Source: Gnetum montanum (taxonomy: Eukaryota > Streptophyta > Gnetopsida > Gnetales > Gnetaceae). Taken from it: a stretch of DNA of 64,000 nucleotides. The DNA lies in assembly GCA_015680685.1 (NCBI GenBank), contig MNCI01006837.1:432735-496734 (forward strand), written 5' to 3'. The notes beneath the pieces are model-generated. The model was not told the DNA's origin, ran no database searches, and saw nothing but the letters and a program-made list of their open reading frames with translations. Position numbers and translations under genes: made by a program. Positions 46,580 through 57,103 of the stretch are shown one piece after another. Position 1 is the first letter of the stretch. Every line of letters starts with the position of its first letter.

Positions 46580-49500
46580 GATAATCCACAGATGGACAAA
46601 ATGTTGTCTGCACCACTAGTTTTAGCAAGCCCACACGGTGAAATCATTAGACAACTTGATCCCACATTAATAGAAACTAATCTAGCCCTTGATGATGTAA
46701 TTATAGCCACGTCGGAAACATCTCCAGACTGGCCAAAACAATCGATGCGCACGCTAGATCTGGAAGCCGGAGATGTAACCGAAGATCCACTCAATGAGAT
46801 TTCTGTGGTTACGCATAGGGGCGAGACTAAAACTCTCAAGGTTAGTTCTCGGTTAGACCAAAAGACACATGATGACATAAAACAGGTCCTCCAGAGTAAC
46901 ATCACAGTGTTTGCATGGTCATACGAGGATATGCCAGGACTAGACCCAAGATTAATTCAACACAACATAATTCTAGATCCTCATATCAAAGCCGTTAGAC
47001 AAAAAGCATGAAAGATCAAGCCAGAAGTCACGCTAGCAGTACCTGATGAAATCACTAAGCTGTACCAGGCAGGTTTCATTCGCGCAGTTGATTACTCGGA
47101 CTGGGTATCCAATATCGTAGTAGTTCCCAAAAAGACTGGAGGAATACGCATTTGTATAGACTTCCGGGACTTGAACAAAGCTACAATCAAGGATAGCTTC
47201 CCATTGCTGAGTATCGACCAATTGGTGGATACAACTGCTGGGCACGCGCTTTTGTCATTTATGGATGGCTTCTCAGGCTACAATCAAATACGCATTAACC
47301 AAGAGCACCAGCTAACCATGACATTTATGACACCTTGGGGGACCTTTTGCTATACCATGATGCCTTTTGGCTTAAAAATGCCGGAGCAACATATCAACGA
47401 GCTATGACGTACATCTTTAGCGATTACCTCTTAGGAAGGCTGAATGATTATGTCGACGATATAGTTGTTAAGTCTTTAAAGTCCGAAGATCATTCAAAGG
47501 ACCTGGAGTTAATCCTCAAAAGATGCTCTAAATATGACCTCTAACTTAACCTAAAAAAGTGTGTGTTCGAAGTCAAAACTGGACGCATGCTGGGTTTTGT
47601 GGTATCGGAAGCTGGCATACACGTAGACCCTGACAAAGTCAAAGCCATTGTTGAATTGGAACCCCCTACAAGTCTTAAGCAATTACGTGGACTACAGGGC
47701 AGGTTACAGTTTATCAGGTGGTTCATCTCAAGATTAACCGACAAGCTACACCCTATGCAACATTTGCTTAAGAAGGGGGTTAATTTCGAATGGACGGACA
47801 ACTGTCAGCGTGTGTTTGACAACTTGAAGCAAGAGCTTCAACGCTTGCCAACCGTTTTCCCGCCGCAAAGGGATCAACCATTCTATATCTATCTTGCAAC
47901 TTCAGACGTAGCCTTAGCGGTATTACTCTGTCAAAAGAAGGATGACGGGTCGGAAGTACCCATCTACTACTTGAGTCACGCTCTATGTGCGTATGAAACG
48001 AGGTATAACGAAGTAGAGCGTAATTGCTTAGCGTTAGTATTTACGCTCAAAAAGTGCAGACATTATCTTTTCCGTAGCTAAGTTAACATCATCTGTAAAA
48101 ATAACATACTTAGGGCCATTACGCATAATTTGTACGAAAGTAGCAAAATAGCCCGTTGGAAGGCTATCACGGCAGAATTCGATCTGCATTATATTGGCCA
48201 ATCTTCTATGAAGGGCCAAGCCATAGTCGACCAATTAGTAACATCTCCTATTGACAGTCAGGCAACCATAGAGCCTGAATTTCCAAACGAATATGTACAT
48301 AGTGTAAGCCCTATCTTAACAGGCCCCGAAGCGACATTGTATTTTGACGGAGCTTCAACCACTAGAGGTGGCAGTGCCGCCACCGTTATTACGCTATCAC
48401 CTAAGGATGTGCGTCTTCACGCTTATCGCTTGACCTTCCCCTGTACGAACAATGTGGTAGAGTACGAGGGGCTCCTCAGGGGATTACTAGCTGCAAGTGA
48501 ACTAGATGTTCGACACTTGGCAGTTAGGGGTGATTCGATGTTCGTCATCAATCAGATCACAGGAGTCTACGCCTGCAAGGCTGAACATTTGCAGCCCTAC
48601 TGTGATATGGCTAAGGATCTTCTGAAGCAATTTGCAACCATCGATGCCCAACACGTGCCACGAAATGATAACACACTGGCCAATGCACTAGCTACTCTGG
48701 CCTTAAACGTGCCCTCACATCTACTCGACACTTGTCCTGCTTTAATAACAGATTGTATAGGTCCTATCATTCAGGTGGCACACATATCTTCTCTTCTCGA
48801 AGAAAGCATGCCAGAATGGTACGAAAACATTAAAACTTACCTCCTACAAGGCGAGCTACCGCACGAATTGACACGCGCGCAGAAAGATGCAATCTGCAAG
48901 CGAGCTAGGCAGTACGTAATCATAGGAGACAGTACTCTCTGTAGATGCTCTTTTGATGGTGTGCTGCTTACCTGCGTTAATAAAGACCAAGCACAGTGCA
49001 TCATTGGCGAGGTTCACGAGGGATTATGCACAGGACACGTAGCACCACGGGCTATGACTTCAAAAATTCACCGCTTAGGGTACTACTGGCCACGCATGGA
49101 AAAATATTTTCTGACAAATGTTAAAACTTGTGACACGTGTCAACGTCACGCAAATCTTATACACGTGTCACCTACAGAGTTACATACAACTCAGATAACA
49201 TGGCCCTTTCAACGATGGGGACTAGACATTATAGGTCTCATCACGCCAAAATCTTCCGCAGGTCATAGCTTCATAATTACCGCAACTGAGTACTTCACGA
49301 AGTGGGTAGAAGCTATTCCTTTAAGGAAGATCACATCTCAACAGATTTGTCATTTCATCTTAGACAACATTGTAACCAGATTTGGTCTCCCGATGACTAT
49401 CGTGACCGACAATGGACCACAGTTTAGTAGTACCGAAACGAAATCCTTCTATCATAGCCTTGGCATTAAACAATATTTTTCCTCACCCTACTACCCGCAA

Positions 49501-50058
49501 GCGAATGGTCAAGCTGAAGAAACAAACAAAGTCATCATTAATTTGCTCAAGAAAATGCTCGACAGCAACAAGAGACGGTGGCACGAAAAAATCCTCTATG
49601 TGCTATGGCTGTATCGTACTACATGTAGGACGGCTACAGACAGTACGCCCTATAGCCTAGTCTACGGATCTGAAGCAGTGCTGCCCCTTGAGTTGCAAAT
49701 TCCTTCTCTAAGAATGGTCCTCTCCACGATTATAAATGAGGCTCAACACACCGAGTCTCGGATTATGGATTTGGACTCAGTAGAAGAGAAGCGAATATAG
49801 ACGCTTGATACAATCGAAAAGTATCAAGACAAGCAGAGGCAAAAGCATCGTCACAATCTTTAGCAGCGTCCAATCAAGAAAGGAGATTTAGTTCTCAAGG
49901 CTGTTCGCGAACCAGTAGGCAAATTTTCTGCAAACTGGGAGGGCCCTTTCTTGGTGACTAATGCGTATAGCATTGGAGCATTCAAGTTAGCGGATGTCGA
50001 CGGCAACGAGTTACCAAACCCTGTCAATCATATATATCTGAAGCAGTACTACATATAG
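46580..50058 (+). pseudogene. pol of element D: RT, RNase H, archaeal-type RNase H, integrase
   Basis: RT has VVPKKTGGIRICIDFRDLNK (about 47120-47180), SFMDGFSGYNQI and DYVDDIVVKS (about 47445). The first RNase H (from 47880) has YLATSDVALAVLLCQK, lacking the first catalytic Asp. The archaeal-type RNase H (about 48330-48710) has YFDGASTTRGG, NNVVEYEGLL, RGDSMFVI and PRNDNTLANALATLA, where the last usual Asp is Asn. Integrase has the HHCC finger (HEGLCTGH...CDTCQRH, 49015-49150) and DDE residues in GLDIIG (49215), TDNGPQF (49405) and NGQAEE (49505). It ends with GDLVLKA and NWEGPF and stops at 50058. Defects: TGA 47009, a one-base loss in an A run near 47375, TAA 47542, TAA 48079, TAG 49798 and TAG 49861. 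The dual RNase H order is diagnostic of Tat-lineage elements. Confidence 0.92.
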
Positions 50059-50084
50059 TTGCATCTCCAGTGTGAATATCAGGT

Positions 50085-50580
50085 ATGGCCACGATCGTCC
50101 GCTACGACGCTAAACTGGCAACAAACGTCTGCTATGATGTAAAACTGGCACTCCCCTCACACGTCTGCCACGACACTAAACTGGTACTGATCGTCCGCCA
50201 CAACGCAAAACTGGCAAGTTGTGATCGTCCGCTACGACGTAAAACTGGCAATGTTGTACAGGTCCGCCAAGACGAAAAATTGGCATCTTTTGCACGCGTC
50301 TGCCACGACGCTAAACTGGCACCGACTGTCCGTCATGACATCAAACTGACAAAGGTAAGTAATCATCTGCTGAGACGTAAAACCAGCACAGACTTGTCCC
50401 TGGGTCATGACATAAAACTGACATCCACAGCACGGTCTGCTGAGACCATAAATCAGCCCCGCCACCATCCGCTACAACGTAAAACTAGCATTTCTTGGTC
50501 CGCCCAGACTTTAAACTAGGACCATGGTCTGCTGAGACTTAAAATCAACAATGACAGTCTCCCAGGACTTAAAACTGGGG
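50085..50580 (+). repeat. Short tandem array downstream of pol, element D
   Basis: About sixteen units of 25-35 bp: CGTCCGCTACGACGTAAAACTGGCA and variants, changing to GGTCTGCTGAGACTTAAAATC at the right end. Confidence 0.88.
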
Positions 50581-51681
50581 CTCACGAACTGCTCTCATGT
50601 AACTCAAGCGAGCATGATTATCTCTGTGCAGCTGCAAGACACATGGGATGGGACGCTAGTACAGTCCCAGCGTCACCACATCACCGGCATCCTACTGATT
50701 CCTCGGATGTGCTAAAGGGCATACTACTGACCCCTCGGAGATACCGTCACTACACCTGTTTCAGTGGTGGTGCCTCTGAGAGGTTCGTTTCGCCCTCTGG
50801 AGCCCCAAAGGCGTTCTCATCAACTACGGCTTTGGGAATCTCTGCTCATCATCACTATCAGGCTCTGGCTTCACAGATTCATCTGGCCGATTCTTTGCAT
50901 AACCAGTCAGATGCGCTGAGTCTGATGTTCTTCGGCGGTGATATGCTGGGCCGAGCGTTAAGGGTGAAAACTCGGGCCTCATGCTACAGTTCCTCCTTCA
51001 TGGCCCGACCAATTTATCTTGCCTCTAATAGCACTTGTTTCAACAACCTCGCCTACAATTTGCATGGATAATGGTATCCTCTGTTTTCTTCTTTGGTTGC
51101 AGGTTACTTGCTTCGAGGATGTCATTCAAAGATGCATTCATCTGAGCAGTGAAGTACAAACAGCGTTTTGAAATAGCTGCTCAGGTTAGCTTGTCCACTT
51201 AGAAGTGCATCCCTATTCCCCTTATAATCCTACCCTCAGCTCTTACTGTACTTCATCTCTACCATCTGCTTCCCGTTTGTAAAATCTACGCACGCGGCAC
51301 TTGTTTTCCGCATTCGCATTACAATCAAGTCCATAAACCGGCGTAACGCAATTCGCCTAACGGACGCAAAAAAAATGGGGTCGACAGAATGGGTGAAACA
51401 CATCCACCCAGGCCATGCAGATGCAACACAATTCATCTATGCAACCCATTCATCTACAAAATGATGGCATAACTCCATGCTAACGCACCTGTAGGAGAAA
51501 GCCTAATTGCTTATGCATGAAGAATACGTCCTTACTCATTTGAGTCTTCCCCGAACTTGTTTCCTCCTGTACCATCCTATCTCCTACTTCCTCCATCTTT
51601 GCTCTTCTACGTTGACAGGGTGACACTTGAGTAGCCATTGATAAACGCTGTTAGTGCTTTTGCCTCTCCGGTGTTTCGTAT
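50581..51681 (+). other. 3' untranslated region of element D
   Basis: An open stretch of 142 codons (50643-51071) has no recognisable domain and no equivalent in B or C, so I treat this as non-coding. It leads to the polypurine hairpin. Confidence 0.5.
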
Positions 51682-51735
51682 TCTTTATCGACGTCTTTCG
51701 GGCAAGCCCTCTAACCGTCAACAAAGAGGGGCCAT
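51682..51735 (+). other. Polypurine tract of element D inside a hairpin
   Basis: ACAAAGAGGGGCCAT precedes the 3' LTR. Arms TCTTTATCGACG (51682) and CGTCAACAAAGA (ending 51727) pair imperfectly at about 10 of 12 positions. Confidence 0.75.
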
Positions 51736-53270
51736 TGAAACACCGTGAAAAGTGTGAGTCGGCCTCAGGCGAAGATTCGCAATTCAGACAAAAGTACATG
51801 AAAAAATTCTAGAAAGAAGAACAAGGCAGGGCAAGGCAAAGAGGTGCGCGGCATCAAGACTTTGGTTTCCTTTCGCAGATTTCTTATCTTACTATGTTTT
51901 CCGTCTTTACGCTATAGTACGCAATGTAGCGTAATGACACTCAGCGTAACATAGTCTGACATTAGAAGGCGGTTTACTTCAGCAGATTTGGCAAAGCCTA
52001 AGGCCTAAGCAACGTAATATGCGACCTCTCGTATATTCTGCTAAGTCTTTGTCCAAGGGTAGATTTACGCTCTGTTACGCAAGGCAGCGTAACGAGCTTT
52101 GGAAATGTCAAAAAAAAATCCAAAGGAAGCGCAACAGGTCAAGTTACGCTCGTTACGCAACGCAGCATACGCAGCGTAATCCATCGCCAAGTTAACCATT
52201 GTTTACACTTCACTACGCTTGGTAGCGTGAACTAGCGTAAAGCAACTTGAGTCCCTTACTTGTGTGCTTTATTACGCTCTCGCACGCGACGCAATGCGTA
52301 CAAGCGTAATGTAGCTCAAAATCAACTGAGACATGCCCGATCCACATTTGTCATCCATACGCACAATACGCAGATGCACGTATTGCGCGTAGTCACGAAT
52401 TTCAATACAAGGACAGTCAAGTCAACGATCTTTTGAAGGGTTTGAAACATGTGTCATCACAGATGTGCCTTCTCCACATATTGTCAAACCTATAAATATC
52501 TCAGTTGGCGAAGAAAAAAAGAGAAAAACACCGAGACAAAGAGAGAGAGCAGCATTTTTTGGCAATCATTTGGCAGCACTATCTTTCCACAAAGACAGGA
52601 GACATTTTTCTTGAGCATTAGCAGCAGGAGCGATTACCCCTTTGGCGAAGACACAACTTTCTCCATTGGTGATCGTCGGTAGTTTCGAGCAAAGACTACC
52701 TAAGGCAAAAGGAGCAGATCAGATATCAAGAGATCATCTAGTGTGGTTTGTGAGTTTCTATTGGTTAGAAGCAGTTGATCAATAGACGTCAGAACTTGAC
52801 CTTCCTTGCATCCCATCTCTGGCCTACGAGGTAGATCGGACTCCATTCTGTATTTCTACTTAGACAGTTTTCCTTGTTATTTTGTGTCTTCTTCACACAA
52901 GGCAATCGGGGTCTCCCCAGTGTAACGTGATATACAAAATATTCATTTTTTCGGGTCAAAGCCATAGATCTTGAAATCACGCGTTTCTCTCGTGTCTGAT
53001 TCCTTTTACCGAGTTAGCGTTATCATCGTTATAATTTATCTGCATTGTTTTTCTCTCATTTTGCGACCCGTCGAATCAAATCGTTCCACGCAACATCCAT
53101 AATCTCCATCGGTTTACTGATTTAGTAAGTCCCTGTTTGATCGACAAGACCATTCAGGGCACTGCGGATTCGTTTTCTTTTCCAGCACAGCCCTCGCACG
53201 GATCTGTGGTTAAGATTGTTTACACGGATTTTGTTTGGTATTCCAGCTGCCGACATTTTCCGTCGTTACA
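51736..53270 (+). repeat. 3' LTR of element D
   Basis: Starts TGAAACACCGTGAAAAG and ends CGTCGTTACA, with the same palindromic U3, TATA box and R-U5 motif as 35881-37416. Confidence 0.93.
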
Positions 53271-53275
53271 GCAGG
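53271..53275. repeat. Target-site duplication of element D, right (GCAGG)
   Basis: Identical to 35876-35880. Confidence 0.9.
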
Positions 53276-54697
53276 CTTCAGGAGATGTTCAAATAGTCAA
53301 CCGTAAGTTGTTGTAAGACAAGGTGCTACACTATGCTATGCTACACAGCATAGCAAGAGCAAGGCAGGAAGGCTTGGCCTACTTAGTGATTTCAAATGCA
53401 CTCAATCAATGCCTCTGGCCTTCGAAAACAGTTGCTTCGCTCGGCTCCAAGTTTTTCAGCAATAGCTCCTTCACCGAAAAACAGCAAACGCAGTAAAAAG
53501 TAGGCCATAGCGTAGTGTAGCGTAGCAACTCTACGGGAGTAACGAAAGGCATCTCAAAGGGCAGGATCAGCAAGTTTGCAAGTTTCGCAGTGCAAAAAAG
53601 CAAAGTTTGCATATTGGCGACGTTTTAGCAACTAAGGCCAACTACTACACTACGCAGCATAGCATAGTGTAGCAAGTATGCAAAAAGCAGTTGGAGCACT
53701 TCAAAGGTTTCCGGCACATGTAGCAGGACGCAACGCAAGTTTTTGCCTTGAACTGGTGGCTACGCTATGCTACGCTGCATAGCGTAGCACAGCGTAGCAA
53801 GATGCTACGCTACACTAATATGCTACGCTAAAAAGCATAGTGCAGCGTAGCAAGCAGTCATGCTACGTTAATGCACTTCACCAGCTTGGACCGTTGGCAC
53901 ATGTCTCCGAGTTCTAACAACGTAATTACAACATGGCAGGCTTGTAATTACAACATGACAGACTCGTCCAACGGGCATGCACACCCATGTAGCACAGACA
54001 CGTCAACACGGGCCCAAGACACATGGCGTCCAAACCGTATCTTTCGCATGCCCTTGGCCCTATAAATACCCCAATGAGCAATACTCAAGGGGGTGGTGCA
54101 ATAAAAAAGAAGCTAGTTGGTGAATTGGCTGGCTGGCAAGCAAAAAGTTAGCATGGTATTCTTGAGCATTGTAAACATCTTGTTTGACACTGTAAACAGT
54201 TGGCCCTCTCGTTTGGCATTCTGCTCTGCTCTTTCTTGCTAGCCCCATAGCATTTTGCATTGTTGACTCTTGAGTCCACATTCAAGCATACAGTTGTCTT
54301 ACTCTAAACGTCCTGGTTACTCTTGAGATCCTTGCGCCCCTCAGCACTATGCAACCAATTGTATCCACCTTGACAAAGTGAAGTCACATTCTTGAAGCAG
54401 TGCATTTTTCTAACTACATTCTACTTTGTTTTCTTGATTATCATTGCATTTTACATCGTTTTATGCCCCTTTTACGTTTAAAGATTACTTTATGCTATAT
54501 ATCTTGTTTTCAAATTATCTGTTTGCAAAAGGTTATATTAACACCGACTAAGTCCCTGTCTGATCGACTAGACCATTCAGAGTACCCCGTTTCCGTTTTA
54601 TCCAGCACGACCCTTGCGTGGATCTAGGGTTAAGACTGTCACGACCGATGACCTCTTGGTGTTTTTTTTCTAGCTGTTAACATTTTCAGTCGCAATA
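53271..54697 (+). repeat. 3' LTR of element C, right part
   Basis: Continues the LTR broken at 35880; it aligns with 18721-20129. TATA box TATAAATA at 54061-54068. Several GCTACGC/GCGTAGC inverted words lie at 53640-53850. The end reads GTCGCAATA rather than ...CA, one mutation from the usual terminus. Confidence 0.9.
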
Positions 54698-54702
54698 GCA
54701 GT
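54698..54702. repeat. Target-site duplication of element C, right (GCAGT)
   Basis: Identical to 18414-18418. Confidence 0.85.
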
Positions 54703-55106
54703 CCCCACACCCCCACCCCCCAACCCACACCAAAAAAAAGCCCAAATATAGACACTAGATGACGTTTTTCACTTGGGTAATGAGACTTTGAACACTTATG
54801 AGGCATTTTTAAGCCCCAAAAGTATAAAGTATGTGAAACTACCCATTGTGGATTATAATTTTTATATTTACAATGAAAATTTACCTCCAATTTCATGGAG
54901 TGAAAACTATATAATGAAGATTGGTTATAACATGCAAAATTTTGTGGTGTTTCAACATGATCACTTATTCATTAAATACTTCAAGTACATCTATGGTTCA
55001 TCATCATCATTTTAGCCTTCTCCCAAAAATTATATTCATGATGCATTACATATTAATATGGTTACATCACTTGCTTAGATAAAGTACATATGGTTACATT
55101 CATAAT
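54703..55106. other. Host intergenic DNA, no supported gene
   Basis: Starts with a C/A-rich run, then AT-rich sequence. An 80-codon open frame (54773-55015) has no recognisable motif, partner or codon signal, and I do not call it. Confidence 0.5.
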
Positions 55107-55111
55107 CTAAT
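55107..55111. repeat. Target-site duplication of the solo LTR (CTAAT)
   Basis: CTAAT at 55107-55111 and again at 55899-55903, perfect. Confidence 0.85.
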
Positions 55112-55898
55112 TGATGAGTGGTGAGGTACCCCTACACTCAACTGTACGAATACAAGCGTTACACGTGCGATCTGGTCGAACTCCGCAGACGGGCTAGTTG
55201 TGGCATCTAGACAGTTAGCCTTAGATCGTAGTTCACTATCTTCCCACCTAGACTAGTATTAGCTTTGTCACGTATGGTTTAGTCCAGAGTGAGGTGTATG
55301 ATAGGTTTTTAATCTAACGCTACTCCTGAAGGCAATGGAAAGTAATATTAACTAATCTAGGAGAGAGAGGGTAAGAGAATCTAAACTAGCCTAAGTGTAA
55401 TAAGCATCCGTTCCTTGATTATCCATACACATCTTGGACTTTATGCATGACTACCACTGGGATTACCAAGCGCAGATCCTAGGTACACTACTAGGTTACC
55501 AAGTAGTCACACTTAAATGCTCATAATCAAGTCATACTCATTCCGCGTTTTAACATGAGTTTAAGGGTGAGAGAGATTTAACTAAGAAAGCAGTAAATAA
55601 CAATTTAATAAATAATTAATTAAACTAAGTGAATGCTACAATGATGAAGTAATCTCGATCTTTGTTTCTGATCTTGTGCATGTCCAAGTATGTCACACTC
55701 GAATAAAGGATGTCGTACAATTACAATCACAACACTGCAGGCATACAATCGGAAATATTCTAACTCTGAAATGATAAAACTGCAAGAGTCTAGCTAAGGG
55801 TCCAAATCTAAGTGCCTAAGACTGGGAAAGCCACCTCTTATTTATAGAACTAGCAGCAGGCTCGGAATATCATAGTCACCCCAAATGATGACTCATCA
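55112..55898 (-). mobile_element. Solo LTR related to the LTR of element E
   Basis: On the minus strand it begins TGATGAGTCATCATTTGG, carries TATAAATAAGAGGTGGC and ends GGGGTACCTCACCACTCATCA. Element E's LTR shares these landmarks (TATTAATAAGAGACGGC; GGGGTACCTTGTCACTCATCA). No internal region adjoins it and perfect CTAAT duplications flank it. It is therefore what remains after recombination between the two LTRs of a full element. Confidence 0.85.
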
Positions 55899-55903
55899 CT
55901 AAT

Positions 55904-57103
55904 AAATTTAGAACAAGTTTGGAAACTTGTTATAGATAAAATTTTAGAAAAATGGCAAAATGAGACACAAATACAAACTAAGCTTCAAGTTTACTAAAAA
56001 AATATTATAGGTGGCAGACATGATGAAACAAAATATCTATATGCAACAATTTCAATATCCATGAAAGCACTAATTAGCAAAATAAGAATGGAATTTTTCC
56101 ATCTCTGAGTAAAAACAAGAAGATGGAAGAATGAGAAGTATGAACATAGAATATGTTGACTATGTTTATAATAGATACATTGATTATACTTAAAAAATTT
56201 ATTACTACTGGTGTATGTTAAACAAGTTCATTTGTCTAATACGTCCTTTGGGTTTATCAAATAAATCCTTTCAAATCCTTTGGGTTTTATCTAATAGATC
56301 CTTTCATATCCTTTGGCTTTATCTAATAGATCCCTTCAAATCCTTTGGGTTTATCTAATAGATCCCTTCAGTTTACATAGATGTAATAAAACATCAATAT
56401 CAGTATCAATATAGGTTGATGTATAAGTGACATGTTACAATACATCTTAACACCTTGAGAAAATAATGCTTTTAAAATGATAAAGTGAAGATAATCTCCA
56501 AAATTAAAAGGCTTAGAAATTAGTAGAAGACAAAATAAATGAAATGTAGTTTTAGTGAAAGCAGAAACAATGATGAAATAAACTTAACAATTTATTATCA
56601 AAAAGTTCCTTGCTATAAATAGTTCCACCTAGGATCAATGCTTTAGTCAAATAGTAAAATTGATAAAATATAAGAAATAGAATTGAGCCAAGATAGTCAA
56701 AATAGAGATAGGTTGGTGGTGTTTTATATAGCAAAACTATCCCAATAAAACAAAAAGGAAAATTTTATAAAAGAGTGATTAGATCTCGTATTTCATCTAT
56801 TTTTATATGATGTTAAATGTTGAACTATAAAAACTAGTATGAGCAATAAATTAGTATGGTAAAAATGTGAATTACAAGATAGAATACATTGCACAATATA
56901 GATATTTGAGAAAAACTTAGAGTAGCCTCTATCACAAATAAGCTGTAGAAATATTGTCTTAACCATGTTCAAAGAGATCAAATAATAAACCTTTCAAAAC
57001 CACACCAACATGAGGCTACAATGTACGGACAAGGAAATGCTGCAGCAAATGTTGTTTTTGTCCGGTGACTTATTTTTTCTTTTGTTGAGACTTCAGACAC
57101 CTC
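55904..57103. other. AT-rich intergenic DNA downstream of the CAD-type gene
   Basis: No gene supported. It contains a small minisatellite (56234-56371) and, close to the gene end, the presumed 3' UTR. No perfect AATAAA signal is visible on the minus strand in the first 50 bases; AAAAATAAG (about 57068-57076) is the nearest candidate. Confidence 0.45.
56234..56371. repeat. Minisatellite, about four units of about 31 bp
   Basis: Repeated TCCTTTGGGTTTATCTAATAGATCCCTTCAAA with minor changes. Confidence 0.8.

Larger units (their letters stand above)
35881..53270 (+). mobile_element. Element D: youngest Tat-type gypsy retrotransposon with antisense gene
   Basis: A 17.4-kb element in the 3' LTR of C. 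It has LTRs of 1536 and 1535 bp, a primer binding site, gag, protease, antisense gene (42015-46097), full-length pol with an integrase DDE core, three repeat blocks and a polypurine tract. In the first 170 bases the LTRs differ at roughly a dozen positions by eye, so it is the youngest of the complete elements here. It is still dead: gag has stops and a frame change, RT a one-base deletion and several stops. It is the best template for the family. Confidence 0.93.
18419..54697 (+). mobile_element. Element C: Tat-type gypsy retrotransposon with antisense gene, split by element D
   Basis: Its own parts are the 5' LTR 18419-20129, gag-protease to about 24370, array, antisense gene 25130-30201, second array, pol to 33861, third array, polypurine tract and 3' LTR 35572-35880 plus 53271-54697. 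The gap is element D. The whole is bounded by perfect GCAGT duplications. About one base in ten differs between the two LTRs in the first 120 bases compared by eye, more than for D, as expected for the older, outer element. Integrase has lost its catalytic core, and gag and pol carry many stops. Confidence 0.9.

Noticed and set aside
46580-50058. Endogenous pararetrovirus rather than LTR retrotransposon
   Set aside because: An integrase with HHCC finger and DDE residues, paired LTRs and 5-bp target duplications identify a gypsy LTR element. No movement or coat protein motif is seen.
50643-51071. 142-codon open frame in the 3' region of D
   Set aside because: No equivalent frame in B or C at the same position and no domain; treated as untranslated.
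54773-55015. 80-codon open frame to the right of element C
   Set aside because: No recognisable motif, no partner copy in the window, AT-rich context; likely chance.
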